Source of the DNA: Thermoplasmata archaeon
Lineage (GTDB): Archaea; Thermoplasmatota; Thermoplasmata; Lutacidiplasmatales; UBA184
Direction of reading: 5' to 3'
NCBI GenBank assembly: GCA_030042815.1
Contig: JASHYY010000200.1
Coordinates: 1-6,669 of the forward strand
Length of the DNA stretch: 6,669 bases
Positions 1-5,756 of the stretch are shown piece after piece. The notes beneath the pieces are model-generated. The model worked only from the letters and a program-made list of their open reading frames with translations. It was not told where the DNA came from and ran no database searches. Numbering within the stretch: the stretch's first letter is position 1; the number at the start of each line of letters is the position of its first letter. A program made the position numbers and the translations under genes.

Positions 1-1556
1 TGATGCGGAAGATCGTCGTGGACGGCTCGAACACTTCGGGATTCCAGCGCACGGCGCTCGTCGCGTCCGACGGCTACGTCGAGGTGGGGGACCGGCGGTT
101 CTCGGTGAGCACGATCTGCCTCGAAGAGGACGCGGCGCGGAAGGTCGCGGAATCCGAGGGGGAGGTCACCTACCGGCTCGACCGCCTCGGCATCCCGCTC
201 GTCGAGATCGCGACCGGGCCCGACATCCGGTCCGGCGCCGAGGCGCGGGAGGTGGCGCAGGAGATCGGCGCCCTGCTCCGCGCGACCGGGCGAGTGCGGC
301 GCGGGATCGGAACGATCCGGGAGGACGTGAACGTCTCGGTGGAGGGCGGGAGCCGCGTCGAGATCAAGGGCGTCCAGGAGCTCCGCAAGATCCAGGATTA
401 CGTGGACGGCGAGGTCGCCCGGCAACGGTTCCTCCTCCGCCTGCGCGACGAGCTGGGGCGACGCGCCCCGAGCGGGTTCGACCGGCCGCCCACCGACGTC
501 AGTGACCTCTGCACCGGGATCTCGACCGGCCCCCTCGCGGAACCGACGCGGGGAGAGCGGTTCGTCCTCGCGATCGGGCTGCCGGGATTCGGAGGGCTCC
601 TTCGCTCTCCCGAAGGCACCGACGAGCGGTTCGGTCGCGAGCTCGCGGAGCAGGCCCGGGCGGTCGGCCTCCGCGGCCTCGTCCATTCGGACGAGCTGCC
701 GGGGTACGGTGCGGACGCGGAGCGCGTGGCCGCCGTCCGCGAACGCCTCGGGCTCGGACCGGAAGATGCGTTCGTGCTCGTGAGCGACCGGTCGAAGGCG
801 CGCGCGGAACGCGCGCTCCACCGGGTGGGCGAGCGTGCCCGCGCAGCGCGGGACGGCGTTCCGGGCGAGACCCGGGACCCCCTCCCCGACGGGCGGACCC
901 GGTACTCTCGACCGCTGCCGGGTCGGGACCGGATGTACCCGGAGACGGACGTTCCCCCGGTGGCCATCTCCGGGGAGAGGCTCGAGCGTCTGCGACGGGG
1001 CCTGCCGGAGCGGCCGGCCGAGCGGCGGAAGCGCCTCGAGCGGGAGCACGGTCTTCCGGCCGAGGTCGTTCGCCAGCTCGTTTACGGCGAGGACGAGCCG
1101 GTCTTCGAGGAGTTGACCCGCCGGGGCCACGACGCGACGCTGGTCGCGCGCCTTCTCCTGCAGGACCTTCCGGCGGCGGCTCCGCCCGCTCCCGGGAGCG
1201 CCTCCTTCGCGCCGAGCCTCGAGACGCTCGACACGCTGCTCGCGGCCGTGCGGTCCGGCCGCTTCGCGAAAGAAGGGATCCCCGCGGTCCTCGCCGCCCT
1301 GGCGGCGGGCGCTCCCTCGCTCGATGCTGCGGTCGAACGCGCGGGCCTCTCGGGCTTCTCGGCCGCGGACCTCGCCGAGGTCGTCGAGCGGGTCGTGCGC
1401 GCCAACGACGACGTGGTCCGGCGTCGGGGGGACGACGCGTTCTCCCCGCTCATGGGCGACGTCATGAAGGAGGTCCGCGGTCGCCGCGACGGGAAGGAGG
1501 TCGCGGACGCCCTGCGGGCCGCGATCGCCCGGCGCCGCGCGAGCCCCGCGGAGTAA
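1..1556 (+). CDS. gatE: Glu-tRNA(Gln) amidotransferase subunit E, C-terminal part (5' end outside window)
   Basis: GatE works with GatD to convert Glu-tRNA(Gln) to Gln-tRNA(Gln) in archaea. It phosphorylates the mischarged glutamate and uses ammonia released by GatD; it acts in the cytoplasm. The frame is open from the window edge to a TAA at 1554-1556. Position 3 begins an ATG, but this Met lies inside the conserved block RKIVVDGSNTSGFQR (Met followed by residues 2-16 here). In the family that block sits roughly 120 residues from the true N-terminus, so the gene begins upstream. Visible blocks are the GatB-like catalytic cradle (about 1-135, with TYRLDRLGIPLVEI and GTIREDVNVS), the AspRS-like insertion typical of GatE rather than GatB (about 140-310), the MYPETDVPP motif (311-319), then a helical linker and a YqeY-like tRNA-binding tail to residue 517. 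The insertion separates GatE from bacterial GatB. The next gene starts 13 nt downstream on the same strand. Identity is confident; only the N-terminus is unseen. Confidence 0.95.
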   Translation, partial: MRKIVVDGSNTSGFQRTALVASDGYVEVGDRRFSVSTICLEEDAARKVAESEGEVTYRLDRLGIPLVEIATGPDIRSGAEAREVAQEIGALLRATGRVRRGIGTIREDVNVSVEGGSRVEIKGVQELRKIQDYVDGEVARQRFLLRLRDELGRRAPSGFDRPPTDVSDLCTGISTGPLAEPTRGERFVLAIGLPGFGGLLRSPEGTDERFGRELAEQARAVGLRGLVHSDELPGYGADAERVAAVRERLGLGPEDAFVLVSDRSKARAERALHRVGERARAARDGVPGETRDPLPDGRTRYSRPLPGRDRMYPETDVPPVAISGERLERLRRGLPERPAERRKRLEREHGLPAEVVRQLVYGEDEPVFEELTRRGHDATLVARLLLQDLPAAAPPAPGSASFAPSLETLDTLLAAVRSGRFAKEGIPAVLAALAAGAPSLDAAVERAGLSGFSAADLAEVVERVVRANDDVVRRRGDDAFSPLMGDVMKEVRGRRDGKEVADALRAAIARRRASPAE

Positions 1557-1569
1557 AGGACCTCCGAGC

Positions 1570-2316
1570 ATGCCGCCCCGTCGCTCTCCTCGCCGTCCGG
1601 CTCCTTCCGCATCCCGTCGCCTCCGGGGCTTCCGGGCGGTCGTGACCGACGTCGACGGGACGTTGACGGACGCGGGTCGCCGCCTCGACCCCACCGCGGT
1701 GCGCGCGATCCGACTCCTGGAGGACCGGGGGATCCCCGTGCTCCTCGCGACCGGGAACGTCCTGCCGATCTCGCTCGCGCTCTATCGGTCCCTTGGTCTC
1801 TCGGGCCCGATCGTCGCCGAGAACGGCGGACTCATCTATCGGAAGGGACCGGACGGGCGCGAGGTGGTCGAGCGCCTCGCCGACCCGGCCGTGGCCCACG
1901 CCGCGTACGACGCCCTTGTGGCCGCGGGTCTCCCGGTCCGCCGCCTCTTCACCGACCGGTGGCGGGAGAGCGAGGTCGCGCTCGAGCCGACCGTCGGCGT
2001 CGCGGCGGTCCGCCGGAGCCTCGCGGGCCGGCCGGTGACCGTCGAGTTGACGGGATATGCGATCCATCTCATGGAGCGCGGGGCCGGCAAGCTGCCCGCG
2101 CTGCGGAGGGCGCTCGGCTATCTCGGGCTCGCCCCGCGCGACTGCGTCATCCTGGGCGACGGGGACAACGACGTCCGGATGTTGCGGGCGGCCGGATTCG
2201 GCGTCAGCTTCGCCTCCGGGAGCCCGGCGGCCCGGCGCGCGGCCCGGTACGTCACGCGCGCGTCGTACGCGGCGGGTTTCCTAGAAGGGCTTAAGGCCAG
2301 TGGAATTCTCCGCTAG
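1570..2316 (+). CDS. Archaeal-type phosphoglycolate phosphatase (HAD superfamily)
   Basis: This is probably the Mg-dependent phosphatase that hydrolyses 2-phosphoglycolate to glycolate, a cytosolic repair and salvage step. All four HAD motifs are visible: motif I DVDGT with nucleophile D27 and acid/base D29, motif II T61 in LLATGN, motif III K174, and motif IV GDGDND at 196-201. A C2-type cap lies between motifs II and III and carries LFTDRWRES (126-134), a stretch also present in Thermoplasma TA0175, which is characterised as a phosphoglycolate phosphatase. GxVxPxxxAL after motif II and AENGG (83-87) also match that subfamily. The length of 248 residues is slightly above the roughly 225-230 usual for it. 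The excess is an Arg/Pro/Ser-rich N-terminal extension of about 20 residues before FRAVVTDVDG. The only other in-frame start nearby is a GTG at 1642, too close to motif I to be used, so I keep the ATG at 1570 although no good Shine-Dalgarno precedes it. Substrate assignment is by family resemblance; a broader sugar phosphatase role is possible. Confidence 0.88.
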   Translation: MPPRRSPRRPAPSASRRLRGFRAVVTDVDGTLTDAGRRLDPTAVRAIRLLEDRGIPVLLATGNVLPISLALYRSLGLSGPIVAENGGLIYRKGPDGREVVERLADPAVAHAAYDALVAAGLPVRRLFTDRWRESEVALEPTVGVAAVRRSLAGRPVTVELTGYAIHLMERGAGKLPALRRALGYLGLAPRDCVILGDGDNDVRMLRAAGFGVSFASGSPAARRAARYVTRASYAAGFLEGLKASGILR

Positions 2317-2330
2317 CACGGTTCCTACCG

Positions 2331-2335
2331 GGAGG
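2331..2335 (+). promoter_or_regulatory. Shine-Dalgarno for the zinc-ribbon protein
   Basis: GGAGG complements the conserved 3' end of archaeal 16S rRNA (CCUCC) and ends 6 nt before the GTG at 2342. It decides the start of the small four-CxxC protein in favour of GTG 2342 over the ATG at 2300, which lies inside the end of the phosphatase gene and has no such motif. Confidence 0.6.
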
Positions 2336-2341
2336 AGCCCC

Positions 2342-2557
2342 GTGCTCGTCGGGCAATGCACTCGCTGCGGCACCCCCGCGGCCCTCGCATGTACGGTCTG
2401 CGGACGAACGTACTGCCGTCAGTGTCTCGACGAGGACGAGCGGATCTGCGCCGACTGCGCCCAGGCGCACCGGCCGGGGAAGAGCGCGGTCGAATCGCGC
2501 ACCCCACCCTCCCGCCGCGTCTCGCGACCCCCCGGGGTCACCGGCCGCGTTCAGTAG
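2342..2557 (+). CDS. Small protein with four CxxC pairs, probable double zinc finger, function unknown
   Basis: This 71-residue protein from the GTG start has eight cysteines in four CxxC pairs, at residues 6/9, 17/20, 25/28 and 36/39. The spacing suits a B-box or RING-like cross-brace binding two zinc ions: pairs 1 and 3 on one ion, pairs 2 and 4 on the other. The segment reads CTRCG, then CTVCGRTYCRQC, then CADC. After residue 40 the chain becomes basic and rich in Pro/Ser/Arg, probably disordered; no membrane helix is visible. I chose GTG 2342 because a GGAGG stands 6 nt upstream and the Cys domain starts just after it. An ATG at 2300 would add 14 residues without recognisable features and overlap the phosphatase gene by 17 nt. 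An A/T patch, CTTAAG at 2290-2295, could be a weak TATA element giving a short leader, but it lies within coding sequence. The stop overlaps the convergent membrane-protein gene. I do not recognise a specific family; RNA, DNA or protein binding are all possible. Confidence 0.72.
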   Translation: MLVGQCTRCGTPAALACTVCGRTYCRQCLDEDERICADCAQAHRPGKSAVESRTPPSRRVSRPPGVTGRVQ

Positions 2558-2880
2558 TCGTACCCGGGCAGCACGATCGGGCCCTTCGGCGAGGCCCGGG
2601 CCACGGCCAGGAGGCCGACCCCCACCGCGCCGGTGACGAGGCCGAACCCGACGATCGCCCAGGCGTACGGTCCGAGGGTCGAGGTGATCCGCACCCACGC
2701 GAACGCCCGTCCGCCCGGGCCGGCGGCGGCGTGGAGCACAAGGTTCGCGACCACGCCGAGGCCCCAGCCGAGGAACACGAGCAGCCCTCCGGCGATGAAG
2801 TAGCCGAGGCGCTCGTCGCCGCCGGGGTCCATCGGCGGGACCGCCGGCGTCTCGTGGATGTCGACCACGGACGCGACCAC
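2551..2880 (-). CDS. Small two-helix membrane protein, function unknown
   Basis: This is a 109-residue protein read from a GTG at 2880 down to a TGA at 2551-2553. It has a short acidic N-terminal region, a hydrophobic Gly-rich segment at about 25-49, an intervening loop with GPGGRAFAWVR, a second segment at about 71-94, and a short tail ending VLPGYDY. Helix prediction by eye gives two membrane spans. It lies last in the - strand hydrogenase block, 31 nt beyond the unknown protein's stop, and converges on the zinc-finger gene with a 7-nt overlap of coding ends. Other possible starts are GTG at 2868 and ATG at 2832. The GTG at 2868 lies about 26 nt from a TATA-like element, which would suit a leaderless transcript. 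No domain is recognised. The helix content and normal codon use argue that it is a real gene rather than a shadow, and the larger open frames across it have arginine/proline-rich composition typical of antisense frames. Whether it belongs to the hydrogenase operon functionally is inference. Confidence 0.68.
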   Translation of the reverse strand: MVASVVDIHETPAVPPMDPGGDERLGYFIAGGLLVFLGWGLGVVANLVLHAAAGPGGRAFAWVRITSTLGPYAWAIVGFGLVTGAVGVGLLAVARASPKGPIVLPGYDY

Positions 2881-2891
2881 CCGGGCCGTCC

Positions 2892-2897
2892 GTATAG
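2892..2897 (-). promoter_or_regulatory. Possible TATA-like element for the small membrane protein gene
   Basis: Read on the - strand the site is CTATAC, an A/T-richer patch in the 31-nt gap before the small membrane protein gene. Its centre lies about 26 nt upstream of an in-frame GTG at 2868, the usual archaeal TATA-to-start distance for a leaderless transcript. There is no Shine-Dalgarno before either GTG. The match to the archaeal TATA consensus is weak, so this is a tentative call. Confidence 0.22.
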
Positions 2898-2911
2898 TCG
2901 TTGCGGCCGCC

Positions 2912-3649
2912 CTATCGGAGGGCGCGAAGGCCGGGGAGGGCGGAGTTCGCCGCGGCGACCGAGCGCTCGGTGTACCGCGCGAGCGCGTCCGCCCGGGACT
3001 CCGTGAGGACGAGCGCGGGGTGCTCCCAGTGGAGCGCCACCTTCGCGCCGGCGCGGACCCCGGGCACCACCTTCGGGTCGTAGCGGACCCGGGAACGGGC
3101 CGGAGCTCCGGGTACGAGGCGGCCGTCCCGGACTTCGTACGGCGTCCGCTCGACCTCGAGCTCGTCGCGTTCGACGGCCGTCACGGTCGCGAGGGAGGGC
3201 CGGCAGTGCTCGATGTTCGCGAGCGTCGTCTCTACGTGGCCGGTGACCTCTCCGACGCCGACGAACGTGACGTGGAATGCGTGGTGCGGGATCGGTCGTC
3301 CGGGAAGATGCGCGAGGAGGCGCTCGATCGTCGGCCGGGGGAGCCCGCGTCGGCCGAGCGCGGCCAGGATGCGGCGGAAGTCCTCCGCGTCGCACCGGTC
3401 GAGCAGGGAGTTCCCGATCCAGTAGGCCTCGACCACGCGCTCGTCGAACGGGTCGAGGCTGTGCTTCGCCCCGAGGGCGGCGAGGTACGGGTAGAGCGCC
3501 TCGAAGCGCGAGAGCGCGGCGCGCGCGCGGGGGAGGTCGGACCCGCGCGTGATCGCCCGGTAGAGCGTCGGCTCGGCGTCTGCGGGACCGCAGAACTGGA
3601 GCCGGTTCGTGGCGAGGCTGAACCGGGCGCAGAGCGCGACCCCGTCCAT
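2912..3649 (-). CDS. Conserved hydrogenase-associated protein of unknown function (DUF6390-like)
   Basis: This 245-residue, probably cytosolic protein has no membrane helix and no signal peptide. Distinct motifs are NRLQFCGP (15-22), a helical segment with FEALYPYL (49-56), PFDERVVEAYWIGNSLL (67-83), a His-rich stretch PHHAFHV (121-127), HVETTLANIEHCRPS (138-152), and ALHWEHPALVLT (205-216). Cys7, Cys20, Cys86, Cys149 and His122, His123, His126, His138, His148 are candidate metal or cofactor ligands. I associate these motifs from memory with the DUF6390 family; that name is a recollection, not a search result. The ATG at 3649 is chosen because it follows the permease stop by a single nucleotide (TGA G ATG), a layout for coupled translation, and because residues before it in the longer frame are Arg/Ser-rich antisense-like sequence. 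It sits in a hydrogenase maturation block downstream of the large subunit, protease, hypA-like and hypC genes, so a role in hydrogenase assembly or use is the natural hypothesis. No reaction can be assigned. Confidence 0.82.
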   Translation of the reverse strand: MDGVALCARFSLATNRLQFCGPADAEPTLYRAITRGSDLPRARAALSRFEALYPYLAALGAKHSLDPFDERVVEAYWIGNSLLDRCDAEDFRRILAALGRRGLPRPTIERLLAHLPGRPIPHHAFHVTFVGVGEVTGHVETTLANIEHCRPSLATVTAVERDELEVERTPYEVRDGRLVPGAPARSRVRYDPKVVPGVRAGAKVALHWEHPALVLTESRADALARYTERSVAAANSALPGLRALR

Positions 3650-3650
3650 C

Positions 3651-4604
3651 TCACGCCGAGGCGGCCGTGGGGCGGAGCGTCCGGGCCAGGAACCGACCGA
3701 CGTCGCGGAACTGGGCGAGCCCGACCACGGCCGCCACGCCGCCGACGACCGCGAGCGCACCGAGCGCATCGTAGAAGGTCATCGGGTGGCCCTGGACGAG
3801 GACCCCGAGCAGCCATGTCACCGGGAACCCGAGGACGAGCACCGCCGACGCGACGCTCAGGTCGACGCGCTTCAGACCCGTGTACCAGGTCCCGACGAAC
3901 GCCGCGAGGAACGCCGCGCTGATGCCGACCCACGCCCAGTCGGAACCGGAGAATCCGACGACCGTCCCCCACTGGGCGGTGAGCGCGAGGTACGCGCCAA
4001 GGAAGAGCCCGCCGAAGCCCATCCGGCCGGCCGCGACGGTGGTCGACGGCAGGTCCCGGAGGACGCGTTTCGAGATCGTGTACTCGACCGCCCACAGGAC
4101 GGTCGCCGCGAGGACGTAGTTCGAGCCGTCGCTCCAGATCGGCGCCTTCCAGGAGAGGAGGAGGGCGCTCCCGCCGAGGAGCAGGCCCGCGCCGAGCGCG
4201 ATCCGCCAGTGGAACCGCTCCTTGAGGTAGAGGACGGCGAAGACGGTGGCCCAGAGGAACAGGGTGCGGTAGGCGAACGAGGCGGTCACGGCACCGCCCG
4301 CCGCGGTCGCCATCTTGAGGCCCTCGAAGAACAGGAGGAACGGGACCGCGCCGCCCACGAGCCCGATGAGCGCGAGGCGGAGCCAGTCGACCCGACGGAG
4401 GGCGGGCGCCTTCAGCGAGCGGGCCGCGACAAAGGCGACCGGCAGGATCGCCCCGGCGACCACCAGGTTGCGGACCGTGACGAACGCGGCCGAGTTCGTC
4501 CCCTCCACCGCGTAGGCGTTGACGAACGTCGACATCCCGCTGATGAGCGCCGTGAAGAAGACGAGGAGCAGTCCGGGCCCCACCCACGCCGAACGGTCGA
4601 CCAT
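3651..4604 (-). CDS. EamA/DMT-superfamily permease, ten membrane helices
   Basis: This is a 317-residue integral membrane protein of the drug/metabolite transporter type, made of two repeated five-helix EamA units. Approximate helices by eye are 10-29, 38-60, 75-95, 104-126, 134-151, 162-175, 190-210, 222-244, 250-271 and 278-298. The length is normal for the family (about 280-320). Typical features are the Gly/Ala-rich helices, the FFEGLKMATAAGGAV stretch at 92-106 ending the third helix, the LKERF turn after helix 4 (127-131), and the matching YTGLKRVDLSVASAV in the second unit (241-255). The start is ATG 4604, 9 nt after the hypC stop; a GAGGGGGG tract overlapping that stop may serve as ribosome binding site. 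It ends 1 nt before the unknown-protein ATG. EamA proteins export or import small metabolites such as amino acids, nucleosides or sugars, and the substrate cannot be read from sequence. Its position between hypC and the unknown protein suggests, but does not show, a link to hydrogenase maturation. Confidence 0.9.
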   Translation of the reverse strand: MVDRSAWVGPGLLLVFFTALISGMSTFVNAYAVEGTNSAAFVTVRNLVVAGAILPVAFVAARSLKAPALRRVDWLRLALIGLVGGAVPFLLFFEGLKMATAAGGAVTASFAYRTLFLWATVFAVLYLKERFHWRIALGAGLLLGGSALLLSWKAPIWSDGSNYVLAATVLWAVEYTISKRVLRDLPSTTVAAGRMGFGGLFLGAYLALTAQWGTVVGFSGSDWAWVGISAAFLAAFVGTWYTGLKRVDLSVASAVLVLGFPVTWLLGVLVQGHPMTFYDALGALAVVGGVAAVVGLAQFRDVGRFLARTLRPTAASA

Positions 4605-4613
4605 GGTCCCCCC

Positions 4614-4868
4614 TCACTCCGCCCGGGCGGCGACCGAATCGTGGTACGCCGCCGCGAGCTCGCGGTGGTATCCGAGCGCCTCTTCCGCCTCGGCCGGGCC
4701 GAGGACCCGCGTCGCGAAGCCGGCCTGGACGATGACGAAGTCGCCGACCTTCGCCTCCGGGGTAAACATGAGGTTCGCGGTCCGCACCGCGACCCCGAAG
4801 TCGACCTGGGCGAGTCGGACGTCCGAACCCTCGACGCTCACGATCTGTCCCGGAACCGTCAGGCACAT
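4614..4868 (-). CDS. hypC: [NiFe]-hydrogenase maturation chaperone HypC
   Basis: HypC binds HypD, carries the Fe(CN)2CO unit and delivers it to the immature hydrogenase large subunit in the cytoplasm. The 84-residue protein opens with the signature MCLTVPGQIV. Cys2, exposed after Met removal, is the residue that contacts the iron and the large subunit. Further family features are VDFGVAVRTANL (22-33), VGDFVIVQAGFATRVL (41-56) and the acidic EAEEAL (59-64), all in the usual order for the HypC/HybG/HupF family at its usual length. The ATG at 4868 is fixed by the MC start and by GGAGGG ending 7-8 nt upstream. The gene follows a 100-nt non-coding gap and precedes the permease by 9 nt. HypD, its obligate partner, is not in this window. 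Confidence 0.95.
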   Translation of the reverse strand: MCLTVPGQIVSVEGSDVRLAQVDFGVAVRTANLMFTPEAKVGDFVIVQAGFATRVLGPAEAEEALGYHRELAAAYHDSVAARAE

Positions 4869-4968
4869 CGAAGTACCCTCCGCCAGCGTACCGGCGCCCG
4901 CGCCAACCCGCCCCCCTTTTTCAAGAGGAGGGTGCGCGGGGGAGAATCGACGGGAGCCGCCGGACCCG
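4869..4968 (-). promoter_or_regulatory. Non-coding gap before hypC with possible internal promoter
   Basis: This is the longest gap in the - strand block. On that strand it holds TTGAAAAAG at about 4916-4924, the only A/T-rich patch nearby. It lies about 50 nt before the hypC ATG, so initiation about 26 nt downstream of it would leave a leader carrying the GGAGGG site. The match to an archaeal TATA box is poor. A short inverted repeat, GGCGC-GG-GCGCC, lies between this patch and the ribosome binding site. A separate promoter for hypC and its downstream genes is plausible but unproven. Confidence 0.25.
4877..4881 (-). promoter_or_regulatory. hypC: Shine-Dalgarno of hypC
   Basis: On the - strand GGAGG (extended to GGAGGGT) lies 8 nt before the hypC ATG. 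It is one of the two clearest ribosome binding sites in the window and implies that hypC is translated from a leadered mRNA. Confidence 0.6.
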
Positions 4969-5247
4969 TCATCGGTCCCCCTCTCCCCCGTCCCCGTCCA
5001 CGCGGACCAGCACCACGCCCTGCGCTCGGGGGTCGAACCGGTCCTCGGAGACGGCGACCTCGAGCCGGGACCCTTCGGCGATCGTGCCGAGCGTGGCGAA
5101 CTCCCAGTGCTCGCGCAGGGACGCCTCGGTGAAGTGGGAGAGGGCGCCGATCCACAGGTGGACGCACTGCACCCGGGGGAGGCCGTTCGCCCGGGCGACC
5201 TCGTCGATCTTGCGCATCAGGTCCTGGAACACCGCCGATTCGTGCAT
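4969..5247 (-). CDS. Short HypA-like nickel metallochaperone lacking the zinc domain
   Basis: This 92-residue protein begins MHE, as HypA does; His2 and the N-terminal amine form the nickel site in HypA. The first about 65 residues follow the family: VFQDLMRKIDEVARANG (6-22), VHLWIGALSHFTEASLREHWEFAT (29-52) and GTIAEGSRLEV (54-64). Standard HypA is about 110-120 residues and has a zinc domain with two CxxC pairs after this point. Here that domain is absent; the chain runs SEDRFDPRAQGVVLVRVDGDG and stops at TGA 4969-4971. The only Cys is Cys28, within the alpha/beta core. Because the frame is intact, the ending is smooth and the remaining core is well kept, this looks like a genuine short variant rather than a recent truncation. 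I recall similar short HypA-like proteins ending in DPRAQ-type tails, but this is memory. The ATG at 5247 is fixed by the MHE motif, 10 nt after the protease stop, with AGGGG in between. It probably supplies nickel to the adjacent hydrogenase. Confidence 0.88.
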   Translation of the reverse strand: MHESAVFQDLMRKIDEVARANGLPRVQCVHLWIGALSHFTEASLREHWEFATLGTIAEGSRLEVAVSEDRFDPRAQGVVLVRVDGDGGEGDR

Positions 5248-5257
5248 CGACCCCTTC

Positions 5258-5749
5258 CTACCCCCTCCGTCGGGCGTCGCGGAGCTCCGAGGCGACCGCC
5301 TCGGCCACCTCGGGCACCGCCCGGGCCACCGGGTCGCTCAGTCCCGCGGTCATCGTGACGGTCCCCGCCTCGATCCCGAAGATCGTCAGGGAGCGGGGGA
5401 AACGGCCGAGCGAGCGGCCGAGGGCGACCGCGTCCGCGAGGGAGAATCCGTGGGTCGAGGTCGTGCGGAGGCGGCTCGGGAGCGCACCGTCCGCGACCTC
5501 GACCCGGTACACGGTCCCCGGTGGCCGGCCGGAGCGGACCGCGTCCACGACGATCACCCGGTCCTCGTCCGACCAGAGCGCCAGGAGGTCGGTGAGGTCG
5601 CCCGGTCCCTCGACGAGGCGCGCCGACCCGGCGAGGCGACCCCGCAGGGCGCGCACGACGTCGAGGCCGAGCCGGTCGTCCCCCCGGTGCTCGTTCCCGA
5701 GACCGATCACGAGCGGGGTCGACTCGCTCCGAGGCCGGACGGTCGCCAT
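5258..5749 (-). CDS. Hydrogenase maturation endopeptidase (HycI/HyaD/HybD family)
   Basis: This enzyme senses nickel in the active site of the hydrogenase large subunit and cleaves the C-terminal extension, which completes folding of the [NiFe] centre. The 163-residue length fits the family. The N-terminal signature is LVIGLGNEHRGDDRLGLDVV (13-32). The three expected nickel-contacting residues can be placed: D25 in the GDD motif, D69 in VIVVDAV, and H100 in TSTHGFSL, corresponding to D16, D62 and H90 of E. coli HycI. FGIEAG (124-129) also matches the family. The ATG at 5749 lies 7 nt after the large-subunit stop, so enzyme and substrate are encoded side by side and are almost certainly co-transcribed. 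The natural target is the adjacent large subunit. No odd features are visible; the Arg-rich last residues are minor. Confidence 0.95.
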   Translation of the reverse strand: MATVRPRSESTPLVIGLGNEHRGDDRLGLDVVRALRGRLAGSARLVEGPGDLTDLLALWSDEDRVIVVDAVRSGRPPGTVYRVEVADGALPSRLRTTSTHGFSLADAVALGRSLGRFPRSLTIFGIEAGTVTMTAGLSDPVARAVPEVAEAVASELRDARRRG

Positions 5750-5756
5750 CGACCGC

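Noticed and set aside
3..5. ATG at the window start as the gatE start codon
   Set aside because: The Met is part of a conserved internal GatE block; about 120 residues of the family, including the N-terminal catalytic region, precede it.
2858..3922. 354-codon + strand frame
   Set aside because: It is antisense to the unknown protein and permease, with charged low-complexity composition and no motif.
3232..4866. 544-codon open frame on the - strand
   Set aside because: It overlaps hypC, the permease and the unknown protein in another frame. Its product is Arg/Gly-rich low-complexity sequence, while the overlapped frames carry clear family motifs.
4913..4934. Possible hairpin terminator made of the C6T5 run and the following GAGGAGGG
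   Set aside because: The stem needs a G-T pair and a mismatch, the T run is on the + strand where no gene ends, and it does not follow a - strand stop in a terminator-like way.
3609..5132. 507-codon open frame on the + strand
   Set aside because: It lies antisense to the permease, hypC and part of the HypA-like gene. Its translation is Arg/Asp/Glu/Pro-rich without any domain, as expected for shadow frames in G+C-rich DNA.
4859..5167. 102-codon - strand frame spanning the gap before hypC
   Set aside because: It overlaps most of the HypA-like gene in another frame and has Arg/Pro-rich composition; the gap is better read as non-coding.
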